A stretch of 64,000 nt of DNA from Paenibacillus harenae DSM 16969 (GTDB lineage: Bacteria > Bacillota > Bacilli > Paenibacillales > Paenibacillaceae): positions 1,199,845 through 1,263,844 of the forward strand of contig NZ_KE383842.1 in assembly GCF_000422465.1 (NCBI RefSeq). The letters are read 5' to 3'. Position 1 is the stretch's first letter. Each line of letters begins with the position of its first letter. The notes under the pieces are model-generated. The model saw nothing but the letters and a program-made list of their open reading frames with translations, was not told the DNA's origin and ran no database searches. A program made the position numbers and the translations under genes. Shown in pieces: positions 18,118 through 26,849 of this stretch.

Positions 18118-18501
18118 CTATTTCCTCCAAAAAGTTGAACAGTCTGCCTTATCCAAAATATTAAACTCGATCATTTTCTCAAGTAATGAGAAATCAACCG
18201 GATTATCCCACTGGATACGTACCAACTCCTTGGTGTGATCGTAGCCAGCCTGTATGATTGCATCAGAAAAATGATTAATCCCTGCCCGTTCAGGGGCAAC
18301 AGCCAAATGATGTTTGGCTAAGCTAAAGCCAATAATAAATGTGCCGTGATCGGTAAACATAGGCTGATTCCACGCAATTTGCGGCGTTAACTTTGGGAAT
18401 TTCTTAGTTACCCATGCCAAAACTTCTTCCGTTCGGGCCCGATGTTGCGGGTTATCAATATGCGATAAAAATTCTGCAAAAACTTCCGCAAAAACTGCCA
18501 T
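18118..18501 (-). CDS. YdhG/Fra-like DUF1801 protein (iron chaperone type)
   Basis: A 127-residue cytosolic protein of the YdhG/DUF1801 family, whose Bacillus member is reported as a frataxin-like iron chaperone. Seen are [20 protein letters not shown], the core [16 protein letters not shown] segment ([19 protein letters not shown]) and the C-terminal helix with [23 protein letters not shown] precedes the ATG. It stands alone, so the function rests on family only. Confidence 0.8.
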   Translation of the reverse strand: MAVFAEVFAEFLSHIDNPQHRARTEEVLAWVTKKFPKLTPQIAWNQPMFTDHGTFIIGFSLAKHHLAVAPERAGINHFSDAIIQAGYDHTKELVRIQWDNPVDFSLLEKMIEFNILDKADCSTFWRK

Positions 18502-18873
18502 GTTGTTCCCTCCTAAAATTTAAATTAAGTCATAAAAGTTCCTCAAACCTGAAAATCCAAGTAAATAGCTCAGTACCAATTATAGATCATCGCAACCGAA
18601 AAAGTATGACCGTTTTGCTGTCATGGCTCCTGAATCCATTCGTCTTCTTTCCATGCCGCAACGTCAATACGTATATCCTACGATATCTTTAAGTGAATCG
18701 GCGGTGTTAATTTTATAGACATATAAGCCATCGTTTCATTAACGGCATCTTTTTTCTAAGCATCAATTTATTTTGTGCTTTGAAAGGTCAACTATGCAGA
18801 AATTAGGATGAAAAGGCAACTTGCATGAAAATTCCTCTCCAGGCTCATCATATGAGCGTTGGAGGTGAACATC
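18502..18873. other. Intergenic region, no recognised gene
   Basis: A plus frame at about 18592-18708 reads KKYDRFAVMAPESIRLLSMP and could be a coding relic, but it has no start or partner. The right end holds the GGAGGTGAAC site of the small gene at 18874. Confidence 0.3.
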
Positions 18874-19014
18874 ATGACTGGAAGAAATAATAAGCCTGAC
18901 AATGACGGTCCTGCAGCGAGTCCTTCAAGATTGGACCAATTCGGGGATAAGCTCTCCGATAATTCGGGGCATGTTCCGAAGAAGCCTGACAAAACAAACC
19001 GAAACGGCTGTTAA
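18874..19014 (+). CDS. Small hydrophilic protein of 46 residues
   Basis: An unrecognised small gene. It has an excellent ribosome binding site (GGAGGTG, about 6 bases before ATG) and a strong terminator 8 bases after the stop. The peptide (MTGRNNKPDNDGP...) is rich in Asn, Asp, Lys, Pro and Gly, has no hydrophobic segment and ends in Cys. Size and composition recall small spore proteins, but I see no family motif. The signals on both sides make it a real gene rather than chance. Confidence 0.6.
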   Translation: MTGRNNKPDNDGPAASPSRLDQFGDKLSDNSGHVPKKPDKTNRNGC

Positions 19015-19021
19015 ATGAAAA

Positions 19022-19060
19022 CGGAGTGTAAACTGGCGACAGTTTAACACTCCATTTCTT
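19022..19060. terminator. Terminator, probably shared
   Basis: GGAGTGTAAACTG and CAGTTTAACACTCC pair with one bulge around GCGA. It serves the small gene at 18874 and may also end the minus-strand thioesterase transcript. Confidence 0.65.
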
Positions 19061-19100
19061 TAGATCAACCTCTTTTAACATCACGATGTTTGTCATCCGA

Positions 19101-19613
19101 TCAGTCCCAAGGATGCTTAACGGTCAGGAAACCGGCAAATTTCTTGCTTTCGTCTCTTCTTCTTTTGCGCATCGTTGCCCGCTCCGGAGCTGTTTCAAAC
19201 AGCTTAAGCTCCTCTTCCGTCTCAGGCATGACATCCGGTACGGGAACCGGCTTGCGATTCTCATCAAGCGCAACGAATGTCAAGAAGGAAGTGGCCGCAA
19301 CCGTTCTTGCCCCGCTCAGAAGATCCTCTTTGATAACCTTGACGAATACCTCAACCGAAGTGCGACCGGTCCATGTCACGAAAGACTCCAAGCAGACCGA
19401 ATCGGTCGGCCGGATCGGGTGCAGGAAATCGACCGAATCCGTTGAAGCCGTGACAACCGGGCGCCTGCAATGCTTGGTTGCCGCTATCGATGCAATATCA
19501 TCAATGTATGCCATCAATTTGCCGCCGAATAGTGTGTTATGGTTATTCACGTCAGGCGGAAACACTCTTGCCGTTTTGTAGCATCTTGATTCTCGGGAGA
19601 ACCGTTTCTCCAT
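19101..19613 (-). CDS. Acyl-CoA thioesterase, hotdog fold (YkhA-like)
   Basis: A 170-residue hotdog thioesterase that hydrolyses acyl-CoA to free acid and CoA. Typical elements are DVNNHNTLFGGKLMAYIDD (~21-39, with the conserved Asn/Gly-Gly segment), then SVDFLHPIRPTDSV and GRTSVEVFVKV. The C-terminus is basic. It begins 3 bases after the nucleoside hydrolase stop and is the last gene of a ZIP-hydrolase-thioesterase unit on the minus strand. Confidence 0.88.
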   Translation of the reverse strand: MEKRFSRESRCYKTARVFPPDVNNHNTLFGGKLMAYIDDIASIAATKHCRRPVVTASTDSVDFLHPIRPTDSVCLESFVTWTGRTSVEVFVKVIKEDLLSGARTVAATSFLTFVALDENRKPVPVPDVMPETEEELKLFETAPERATMRKRRRDESKKFAGFLTVKHPWD

Positions 19614-19616
19614 CGT

Positions 19617-20582
19617 TCATCGCCCCCCTCTCTTAAAAACGGATAACAGCTTGTCCATAGCCCGCTCAACGTCCACTTCCATGCAGAAATCGACGGGCCT
19701 TCCCACTGTGGAGCGCACCCGGCGGTCCGTTACGACCATACCTGCGGTATAACCTGTGCCGCAATCAATGACCGCATTCATCGTTTCGATTCGGACTAGA
19801 GACGGATGCATCGCAACAAGCACGGCTAGCGGATCATGCATCGGACATTCCCCCTCAAAATGGTTCGAGAACGCATAGAAATCAAAATATTTCCGAAGCG
19901 CTTCGTCCATAAAGGCGATGATTTCCCGATCACCTGTTTTGGCCTCAACTGCCAATTGTTCCATATGCCGACGCGTCAGCCTCGTCTTCTGCGTAACATC
20001 CAAGCCGACTACCGTAATGGGGAGCCCGGATTCAAATACGATGGAAGCAGCTTCCGGATCGCCATATAAATTAGCTTCGCTCACTGGCGTAACATTGCCC
20101 GGCGCCAAAACCGTGCCGCCCATCATCACGACTTTTTTAAATTTATTCGCGATGCCGGGGTCGAGCTGCAGCGCGAGCGCTAAATTCGTTAGTCTGCCGA
20201 CGGTCACCAGAATGAGCTCGCCCGGGTTTTCATTTACCTTCCTCACAATGAATGCCGCAGCAGACTCGTCGACCGGTTTCTGTGAAGGTACAGGGAGAAT
20301 GGCATCGCCGATGCCGTTATTCCCATGAATATGCGGTACGCCGCCATGAAAGATACGCTCAAGCGGACCTGCAGCGCCGACGGCAACCGGCACCTCGTAG
20401 CCGCAATTGGCCAGCTGTATAATTCGCAGCGTATTATCCGTCGCTTGCTCCACATCAATATTCCCAAAGCCCGTCGTAATGCCTTCCACCTTAATTTCCG
20501 GCGATAATAAAGCGTATAAAATAGCCAGAGCGTCGTCGATGCCGGTATCGACGTCCAGCAGCATTCTGCTTCGATTTGACAT
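19617..20582 (-). CDS. Inosine-uridine preferring nucleoside hydrolase
   Basis: It cleaves ribonucleosides to base and ribose; 321 residues in the IUNH family. The Ca2+-binding DVDTGIDDA is at residues 10-18, followed by ITTGFGN and the C-terminal His-Asp pair in MHDPLAVLVA. The start at 20582 has AGGAGG 8 bases upstream; an upstream in-frame ATG at 20606 overlaps the end of the ZIP gene and lacks a site. It may feed bases to the purine catabolic cluster at 41-51 kb, which is inference. Confidence 0.9.
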   Translation of the reverse strand: MSNRSRMLLDVDTGIDDALAILYALLSPEIKVEGITTGFGNIDVEQATDNTLRIIQLANCGYEVPVAVGAAGPLERIFHGGVPHIHGNNGIGDAILPVPSQKPVDESAAAFIVRKVNENPGELILVTVGRLTNLALALQLDPGIANKFKKVVMMGGTVLAPGNVTPVSEANLYGDPEAASIVFESGLPITVVGLDVTQKTRLTRRHMEQLAVEAKTGDREIIAFMDEALRKYFDFYAFSNHFEGECPMHDPLAVLVAMHPSLVRIETMNAVIDCGTGYTAGMVVTDRRVRSTVGRPVDFCMEVDVERAMDKLLSVFKRGGR

Positions 20583-20602
20583 GATATGCTTCCTCCTGAT
20601 GT

Positions 20603-21334
20603 TCAACCAAAGAAATGACTAATATAAATCATGACCAACAATCCGATAATAAAAGAATACGTCGCCGAACGTTCATACCCGTGTCCGTGCGTTTCCGGAA
20701 TAAGCTCCTTATACACGATGAACAGCATCGCCCCTGAAGCAAATGCAAGGCCGTAGCCTATCAGCGCTTCCACATAGCTCGCCGCAAAATAACCGACGAT
20801 CGCTGAGACGACCTCCATCAAGCCCGTAAGCGTGACGATCAGCATCAGCTTTAGCTTGCTGACCTTGGAATGGATAAGGAACACGGCCAGGACAAGCCCT
20901 TCCGGCATATTTTGCGCCCCGATCGCAATGGCCACCATTGGCCCTAATCCGCTGTTCGCGCTGGCATAACTGAAACCTGTACTTAGTCCCTCCGGGATAT
21001 TATGTATAAACAAAGCGAAAATAACGAGCAGCGATTTTGAATCAAATGAGCTAATTCCTCTCTTATGCTCGACGTCGATATGCGGAATGTTTTTTTCGAG
21101 CAAATCAAGCAGGATCACGCCAACAATAAGTCCGACCGTAAGCGGAATTAATCCTGATTCCTTCAAGGCTTGCGGCAGAAGCCCGAAAGTAGACGCAGAT
21201 ACCATAATGCCGGCGGTAAAAGCGATGAGTACGTCCTTCCATTTCTCGGACAGACTTTTGACAAAAAGTAAAGGCACCGCGCCGAGAACGGTAGCCATTG
21301 CCGATATGAAGCTTCCGATGAGCGCTTCCGTCAT
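20603..21334 (-). CDS. ZIP-family divalent metal transporter
   Basis: A 243-residue membrane protein with eight hydrophobic segments, likely importing Zn2+ or related cations. The two signature metal-site helices are present: IHNIPEGLSTGF (~112-123) and AQNMPEGLVLAVF (~140-152). A charged loop with His (IPHIDVEHKR) precedes them, and HGHGYERS lies near the C-terminus. First gene of the operon; 20 bases separate it from the nucleoside hydrolase. Confidence 0.9.
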   Translation of the reverse strand: MTEALIGSFISAMATVLGAVPLLFVKSLSEKWKDVLIAFTAGIMVSASTFGLLPQALKESGLIPLTVGLIVGVILLDLLEKNIPHIDVEHKRGISSFDSKSLLVIFALFIHNIPEGLSTGFSYASANSGLGPMVAIAIGAQNMPEGLVLAVFLIHSKVSKLKLMLIVTLTGLMEVVSAIVGYFAASYVEALIGYGLAFASGAMLFIVYKELIPETHGHGYERSATYSFIIGLLVMIYISHFFG

Positions 21335-21427
21335 GATGTTCTCCTAACCGGGTAAGCAATGAACCCTAATCCGTAATCTTTTCTATTCTGCACTACTCTG
21401 GGAATAACATCCATCTATCGTTGAACT

Positions 21428-21815
21428 TTAAGCCTGTTCCGCCAGCCGCTTCAGTTCACCGTTACGATGCTCCAGAAATTTTCTCATATAAAACTTAAGA
21501 ATCGTTCTCTCAACCATCCATCCGATCCAACCGAATGGAGCTTCAAACCGAAGCGTATCCGTCATCATGGTTTTATCGCCTTGCTGCTTAAACAGGCGAG
21601 TATGCTTTAGATACTTAAATGCCCCGCTCTGCATCTCATCGACAAAAAGAAAGGGAGCTTTATACTCGGTTATTTTTGAGGTCAACCGTTGTCTGACGCC
21701 AAAATGTTTTGCCTCAATTGTAACGGTCTCTCCAGCTTTAACGCATCCCGACGTAATGCCATCTACCGCTCTTTCCTTCGTATGTTTCCAGACGGTTCTT
21801 GTATTTTCACCACGA
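21428..21815 (-). pseudogene. SRPBCC-fold protein, 5' truncated
   Basis: The frame reads TRTVWKHTKERAVDGITSG, then GETVTIEAKHFGVRQRLTSK and on to FLEHRNGELKRLAEQA, a typical SRPBCC (START-like) protein of Bacillota. The first ~30 residues of the family are missing. Going upstream the frame meets TAA and TAG at about 21818, beside the end of the inositol phosphatase gene. A late TTG at 21685 would encode only 85 residues. The gene is probably dead, cut by a deletion next to 21842. Confidence 0.7.
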
Positions 21816-21841
21816 TTCTATTATTCGATCAGGTTAAAATC

Positions 21842-22648
21842 TCAATGTAAACCTTCTTGAACCATATTCATAAAATAATCTTTGTGTTGGGATCGGCAAG
21901 CAATCAAATAGGGCTGCTTCCTCATGCCGATAAAAGGATTACCCTCATAGTCGATGACGATCCCTCCGGATTCCTTGACCATAAGCAGACCGGAGTAAAG
22001 ATCTTCCCCTTCGGAATTATAGACGATAATGCCGTCCAAATCGCCTCTTGCGAGCATGCACCACTGTAAGGTAGGCGCCCACAGCCGCATCATTCGCTTC
22101 GTATTCACATCGATATAATGACGCAGCTTCACGGCACGCGGTTCATTCTGAACGGCATGTCCTTGAATCCAGCCCACTCTGGCTTTAGTCAGCTCCTTTG
22201 CCTGCACGCGATCGATACGAACCGGTTTGGAATTACATAATGTCCCTTCGCCGGCAGCGGATACATAAAGCCGGTCTGTCATCGGTTCATAAATCACAGC
22301 GAGTACCGGTATTTGCAAATGTAGCAGCGTAATGGATATGCCAAATATCGGCAGCCCCACCGCGAAATTATTCGTACCGTCTAACGGATCTACGAGCCAG
22401 AGCCAGTCGCTTTGTGTTTCATTTTCACCGAATTCTTCGGAACGAATCCGGTGCTCAGGGAATACCCGCTCAATTTTTTGTAAAATAATGCTTTCGGCTA
22501 AATGATCGACTTCCGTCACGATATCGCCGTGGTCATCTTTCTCTTCGTAGCCATAAATCGTGCCAAATCGCTCTCTCGTTAACCGCCCCGCCTCATAAGC
22601 GGCAGCTATTGCGGTCTCTCTGGCCGCATGCATCGTCAATGGGCGCAT
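21842..22648 (-). CDS. Inositol monophosphatase family protein
   Basis: A Mg2+-dependent phosphatase of 268 residues for inositol phosphate or related sugar phosphates. The metal motifs are SEEFGE (~72), DPLDGTNNFAVGLP (~88-101) and the C-terminal GEDLYSGLLMVKESGG, where the usual Trp-Asp is Glu-Asp but the Asp is kept. The start at 22648 has AGGAGG six bases before; the longer frame to 22705 lacks one. Substrate not determinable. Confidence 0.87.
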   Translation of the reverse strand: MRPLTMHAARETAIAAAYEAGRLTRERFGTIYGYEEKDDHGDIVTEVDHLAESIILQKIERVFPEHRIRSEEFGENETQSDWLWLVDPLDGTNNFAVGLPIFGISITLLHLQIPVLAVIYEPMTDRLYVSAAGEGTLCNSKPVRIDRVQAKELTKARVGWIQGHAVQNEPRAVKLRHYIDVNTKRMMRLWAPTLQWCMLARGDLDGIIVYNSEGEDLYSGLLMVKESGGIVIDYEGNPFIGMRKQPYLIACRSQHKDYFMNMVQEGLH

Positions 22649-22796
22649 CGGAATCCTCCTATACTCTTGTCGGCTCTCTGCATCGTCATCGCCATCGACA
22701 ATCACATCCTTATTCCATTTTATTCATCCATGATTATACAACCAATTCACCGTGACCGAAAGACTTAGCCTGATTGCAAATGTTATAAAAGAGAAA

Positions 22797-22837
22797 AGGA
22801 CTACGCTCTCCGTCGACTTTCGGAGGCATAGCCCTAA
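22797..22837 (-). terminator. Terminator of the siderophore-binding lipoprotein gene
   Basis: On the minus strand GGCTATGCCTCCG and CGGAGAGCGTAGTCC pair imperfectly, followed by CCTTTTCTCTTTT. It lies 17 bases past the stop. Confidence 0.6.
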
Positions 22838-22853
22838 ACTTTAAATGATGACA

Positions 22854-23864
22854 CTATTTAACGATGCTTTCCAGTACATCGTCAATGATTTGCGAATTCG
22901 CGATCGCCCCGGAGTACAACCAGCTGGCTGTGCTAGGGTATTCATAGATGTTACCGTACTTCACGGCCGGAATGGATTGCCAAATCGGGTTTTTCAGCGC
23001 CTCGGAGCCGGAATCCTTATCGCTGTTGATTAGGAACAGGTGATCGGCATCAAGCTCTGCCAATTTTTCCAGCGATATCGCATTCCAGTTGCCTGTGCCC
23101 GCAGCGGATATTTCCTTCACAACCTCAGGCACTTCGAATCCAAGATCATGGTAGAGAACGGCGCCGCTGGACAATTTGTCGCTTACGACATAAAAGTTCT
23201 TTTGAACCAGCCAGATCGCGGCAACGGATTCGCCTGACGCTGCTCCCTGCAATTTTTCTTTCGCTTCTTTTGCCTTCGACTCGTAGTCGTCAAGCGCTGT
23301 CTGCGCTTCACTGCTCTTGCCCAGCACCTCGCCGATCTTGAGCAGCGCCTTGCGCCAGTCGGCATTGATATCATCGCCAAGCGTGTATGTCGGCGCAATC
23401 TTGGAATACTGCGTATATTTGTCTCCTTCGACCGCCGCGTTATCAGCAATGATAATGAGATCGGGGTTAAAGCTTGTTACGGATTCAAAAGGAAGATCAT
23501 AAGGAATCGTCGGTACGTCTTTCAACGTATCCTGCAAATAATCTTGAATGCCGTTCGCTACGGACCATTGTGCCGCAGGCTTAATACCCAATACGGCCAG
23601 ATGATCCTCTAAATAGGAAGCGATGATACGCTCGGGATTTGCAGGAATGGTGACTTCATTGCCTAGGGCATCCGTTACTTTGCGTTCTGTCGGCGCTTCC
23701 GTCGCAGCCGGGTCATTCGATGCCGCTTCGTTAGCGGCTCCATGGCTTGCCGCGCTATTATTCGTGCCGTTCGCATTATTGCCGCCGCAGGCCGCAAGAT
23801 AAAGCGACATTACCATCAAACTGATCAATACCCATACATGTTTCTTGCCGTTCCGTGAATACAC
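22854..23864 (-). CDS. Siderophore ABC transporter substrate-binding lipoprotein
   Basis: A 336-residue lipoprotein that captures ferric siderophores outside the membrane. The signal peptide ends in a lipobox (LYLAACGG). A Ser/Ala/Asn/Thr-rich linker follows, then the FhuD/BtuF-type domain beginning VTDALGNEVTIPANPERII. The start is GTG with GGGGG upstream. A near-perfect Fur box overlaps its promoter. No permease or ATPase genes are adjacent, so it must share a transporter encoded elsewhere, which is common for such proteins. Confidence 0.92.
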   Translation of the reverse strand: MYSRNGKKHVWVLISLMVMSLYLAACGGNNANGTNNSAASHGAANEAASNDPAATEAPTERKVTDALGNEVTIPANPERIIASYLEDHLAVLGIKPAAQWSVANGIQDYLQDTLKDVPTIPYDLPFESVTSFNPDLIIIADNAAVEGDKYTQYSKIAPTYTLGDDINADWRKALLKIGEVLGKSSEAQTALDDYESKAKEAKEKLQGAASGESVAAIWLVQKNFYVVSDKLSSGAVLYHDLGFEVPEVVKEISAAGTGNWNAISLEKLAELDADHLFLINSDKDSGSEALKNPIWQSIPAVKYGNIYEYPSTASWLYSGAIANSQIIDDVLESIVK

Positions 23865-23935
23865 TGCCGGTTCCCCCTTGTAGGACGTTAAATGGATAGA
23901 AAGAAAATGGACATTCCCCTTTCAAAGTCAACTAA

Positions 23936-23964
23936 ATGATAACAATTATCATTTTCATTGTCAA
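23936..23964 (-). promoter_or_regulatory. Promoter with Fur box
   Basis: On the minus strand TTGACA (23959-23964) and TATCAT (23936-23941) are 17 bases apart. TGATAACAATTATCA (plus strand 23937-23951) differs from the ideal TGATAATNATTATCA Fur site at one base and covers the -10 box. Iron should repress the lipoprotein gene. Confidence 0.85.
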
Positions 23965-24008
23965 CACTGTTTTTCCGTTCAATCGCCCGAGATTGCTGAA
24001 GAAACTTG

Positions 24009-24404
24009 CTAGCGCTCTCTAGGAATAATAAAGCATTTGTCATTGTGGCTAAATCCGATTCTCGGATAGTAATCCACCGCCGCTGGGGCGGAAAGCAGCA
24101 CCAAGGACACTTCGGAACCGAGCGTCTCCCTGACATGCCTGACAAGCTCCTTGCCTATTCCCTTCTTCTGATAATTACGATCTACGGCAAGATCCGAAAG
24201 ATAGCAGCAGTAGGAAAAATCGGTGACGGCGCGGGCGATGCCGATCAATCGGTCTTCCTCCCATGCGCTGATGATTAAATCAGCGTTATCGATCATTTTT
24301 TGCAGCCGCTCCAAATCCCCGAACGGCCGTTTGATCCCTGATTTCTCAAACACCTGCGAGAGATCGGTTGCCGTTAAGTCCCGGCTGTTGCGATATTGAA
24401 TCAT
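24009..24404 (-). CDS. GNAT-family acetyltransferase
   Basis: A 131-residue single-domain GNAT. The acetyl-CoA loop is QKKGIGKELVRHV (~83-95), with YLSDLAVDRNY before it and AVDYYPRIGFSHN near the end. GGGGG seven bases before the ATG at 24404 favours this start over an in-frame ATG five codons earlier. Substrate unknown. Confidence 0.8.
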   Translation of the reverse strand: MIQYRNSRDLTATDLSQVFEKSGIKRPFGDLERLQKMIDNADLIISAWEEDRLIGIARAVTDFSYCCYLSDLAVDRNYQKKGIGKELVRHVRETLGSEVSLVLLSAPAAVDYYPRIGFSHNDKCFIIPRER

Positions 24405-24473
24405 CGTATTTGCCCCCATTCTTATTCATTCCAGCGTTTTTCTTCATCTAACCTTTCCGACGTATAAAGCACC

Positions 24474-24905
24474 TTACCATTTTTTCACAAACCGGTAGCC
24501 AGTCGTTTCAAATCCGAGTGACCGGTAGAACGTATGCGCCCGTTCTCTTTCCGGCTTCATCCCGCTTGTCAAATAAAGCGTATGCCCCCCATCCTCCCGG
24601 GCAACATGTTCCGCGAACCGGACGAGCGCCGTCCCTATGCCTTTGCCTTCAAGCTCTTTCTTCGTCACTAATAACGAGATTTGGGTTACGAAACCGTCCT
24701 CTTCATAGGAGTAAAGCTTGCGGATGCCGATCATGCCGGCCGCCCGCTCCTCGAATAAAGCAATATAGGTGTGGTGGTCCTGCAGATTTTCAATCGTATT
24801 CATTCGTTTTCTCATCATTTCAATGGAAGCGGGATATCCGAGATCTTTCATTAAATCCGCGATAACGGCGAGATCCTCCGGTTGATAGCGTCTTATGCGT
24901 ATCAT
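24474..24905 (-). CDS. GNAT-family acetyltransferase
   Basis: A 143-residue GNAT. The motif A region is LEGKGIGTALVRFAEHVA (~85-102), preceded by FVTQISLLVTKKE and followed by HTFYRSLGFETTGYRF. GAGAGGAG lies upstream of the ATG. It is 70 bases ahead of another GNAT read the same way; both are small and unrelated in sequence apart from the fold. Confidence 0.82.
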   Translation of the reverse strand: MIRIRRYQPEDLAVIADLMKDLGYPASIEMMRKRMNTIENLQDHHTYIALFEERAAGMIGIRKLYSYEEDGFVTQISLLVTKKELEGKGIGTALVRFAEHVAREDGGHTLYLTSGMKPERERAHTFYRSLGFETTGYRFVKKW

Positions 24906-25036
24906 GTACTGCGACTCCTCTCCGGCATTTCGAATTGTTATATTCCTGTGATAAGGTTATATTATTTCGTTGAAGGTTTCCGTATTTTCTTTTGTTGCGT
25001 GTATAATGAATTTCAACTAGCTTAGAGCAAAGGCAG

Positions 25037-26431
25037 GTGTCGAATAATGCCAAGATGCATCCGCTTCCGCGGTATTCCCTTATGAGCGTCAGCCGGAAGC
25101 TGTTTATCGCGATGGCTTCCTTTATTGTAGCCATGTGCCTCGTGTTCGCATTTGTGACGCAAATTATTTTAAAAGACGTATTAGATGTCATGGTAAGCGA
25201 GGCATCCAAGACGGATGTCAGCGAGTTAAACGATTTATTCGCAGGTTATTATGCAAGCAACGGCCATTCTTGGGACGGGGTTGAGTCCATTGACGTTCCC
25301 GACAACATTTGGAAGAAGAATGGAGAAGCAAGCTTCGTCTTGCTGTCGGACGATAATAAGCTGCTATACAGAAGCGGCGAGGAAGAGCTTGAATTTTTGA
25401 AAAGGCTCGGCGCACGTACCCTGATAACCTCCGGCGGCGATATGATCGGCATGATCTATTATTACGATCCGGATGTCGGACGTTTATCCCAGCTTCGTCT
25501 GGGCGTGAAATATTCGGTTACCGTTCTTCTGATCTTCGCTGCCGTACTTTTTATTATCATTTCCTTGCTTGTCGCGTTCTGGCTCTCCCGCCGACTGACG
25601 GCTCCGATCCGACGATTAATACCTTTCCTCGACAAGCTCGGGAAAGGTGATTTCGGGATTCAAGCGCCGATAGAGAGCAAGGATGAATACGGGAAAATTG
25701 CCGTCGCCTTCAATCAGATGTCGCACCAGCTGCAGCGTACGGAAGATGTGCGAAAAAATTTAGTTGCCGATGTTGCCCACGAGCTGCGGACTCCACTTAC
25801 GATTATCAGGGGGAAGCTGGATTTGGTCCAGCAGAGCGGACAGCCGGTAGAACCGGAAAGCCTGCTCCCGCTTCAAGACGAGCTTATCCGCTTAACCCGG
25901 CTGGTCGACGATTTGCATCAATTGTCGTTGGCCGAGGCCAGGAAGCTTCCGTTTGAATTTAGTCCGACCTCCATTCCGGACCTTCTTCAGCGAATCGTCG
26001 ATCGGATGAGCTTGGACGCAGAAGACAAACAAATTCGCGTCCAGCTTACTTACGATGAACAAATTCCCGACCTATCGGCCGATTCGAACCGGCTGACGCA
26101 GGTATTCCTGAATCTGCTCGTCAATGCCCTTCGCTACACGCCAAGCGGCGGAACGATCCTCATTTCGGTCGAAGCAGTCAGGAGCGCCGACGGGCTGAAC
26201 CGTTTTGTGCAAATCAAAATCATCGACTCGGGTATCGGGATACCGCCGGAGCAGCTGCCTTATCTGTTCAACCGCTTCTACCGGACAGACGAAGCGCGAG
26301 CCCGCAACAGCGGGGGCATGGGCCTGGGCCTCGCGATTGCCAGGGAATTCATCCTCGCCCATAACGGAACGATTGAAGCGGAGAGCGTCGTCGGCCAAGG
26401 CTCGACATTCATCGTTAGGCTGCCTATATAG
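25037..26431 (+). CDS. Sensor histidine kinase, no adjacent response regulator
   Basis: A membrane-bound two-component kinase of up to 464 residues. Helix 1 is about 20-42, an extracytoplasmic sensor about 43-155, and helix 2 about 162-185. A HAMP domain follows. The HisKA motif DVAHELRTPLTIIRG has His at ~250. The ATPase boxes are FLNLLVNALRYTP (N), DSGIGIPPEQLPYLF (G1/F) and GGMGLGLAIA (G2). The start is unsure: GTG 25037, or ATG at 25055 or 25082. The usual upstream response regulator is missing; flanking genes are an acetyltransferase and a YjbR protein on the other strand. Confidence 0.88.
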   Translation: MSNNAKMHPLPRYSLMSVSRKLFIAMASFIVAMCLVFAFVTQIILKDVLDVMVSEASKTDVSELNDLFAGYYASNGHSWDGVESIDVPDNIWKKNGEASFVLLSDDNKLLYRSGEEELEFLKRLGARTLITSGGDMIGMIYYYDPDVGRLSQLRLGVKYSVTVLLIFAAVLFIIISLLVAFWLSRRLTAPIRRLIPFLDKLGKGDFGIQAPIESKDEYGKIAVAFNQMSHQLQRTEDVRKNLVADVAHELRTPLTIIRGKLDLVQQSGQPVEPESLLPLQDELIRLTRLVDDLHQLSLAEARKLPFEFSPTSIPDLLQRIVDRMSLDAEDKQIRVQLTYDEQIPDLSADSNRLTQVFLNLLVNALRYTPSGGTILISVEAVRSADGLNRFVQIKIIDSGIGIPPEQLPYLFNRFYRTDEARARNSGGMGLGLAIAREFILAHNGTIEAESVVGQGSTFIVRLPI

Positions 26432-26437
26432 CTTGTT

Positions 26438-26477
26438 AACAACTGACTTCTGACTTTGGCGGGAGTCAGTTGTTTTT
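26438..26477. terminator. Terminator after the histidine kinase
   Basis: CAACTGACT and AGTCAGTTG pair around a 15-base loop and are followed by five T on the plus strand. The stop codon of the opposing YjbR-like gene lies inside the stem. Confidence 0.65.
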
Positions 26478-26846
26478 GGCCGTCTTTTTTGGCGCGGTCC
26501 GAAGATAAGCTTCCTCGACCAGCGAACGAACGTGCTCCCAATTTACTTCGGCATCCGATTGAATGGATAACCAGCCATGCTGGCCGACGTAAGGCGTCTT
26601 GGAGTAAGGCGAGCCTTCTTCGCTAAGCACGAAATGCTGGGTTTCCTTACTCGTTCTCAAGCTGGTGTGGTAAATGCCTTCTCTCCAGCCCACTCGCACG
26701 AATGTTTTGTCCTTCACCCTAAACGTAAGATGTCCAAGCTCATCCGGCTTTTCTTCCGTACCGGGGAAGGACAAGGCGATATCGCGAATCCGATTCATAA
26801 ACGCATGGTCCCGGTAAAACACGTCAAACCCTTCTATGCCTTTCAT
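26466..26846 (-). CDS. MmcQ/YjbR family protein
   Basis: A 126-residue protein of the MmcQ/YjbR family, small double-stranded DNA-binding-like folds of unknown role. Seen are DIALSFPGTEEKPDELGHLTF-type spacing (ALSFPGTEEK, then FRVKDKTFVRVGW), PYVGQHGWLSI and a C-terminal EEAYLRTAPKK tail. It begins 3 bases after the nucleotidyltransferase-like gene, so the two are cotranscribed. Confidence 0.83.
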   Translation of the reverse strand: MKGIEGFDVFYRDHAFMNRIRDIALSFPGTEEKPDELGHLTFRVKDKTFVRVGWREGIYHTSLRTSKETQHFVLSEEGSPYSKTPYVGQHGWLSIQSDAEVNWEHVRSLVEEAYLRTAPKKTAKNN

Positions 26847-26849
26847 TTG

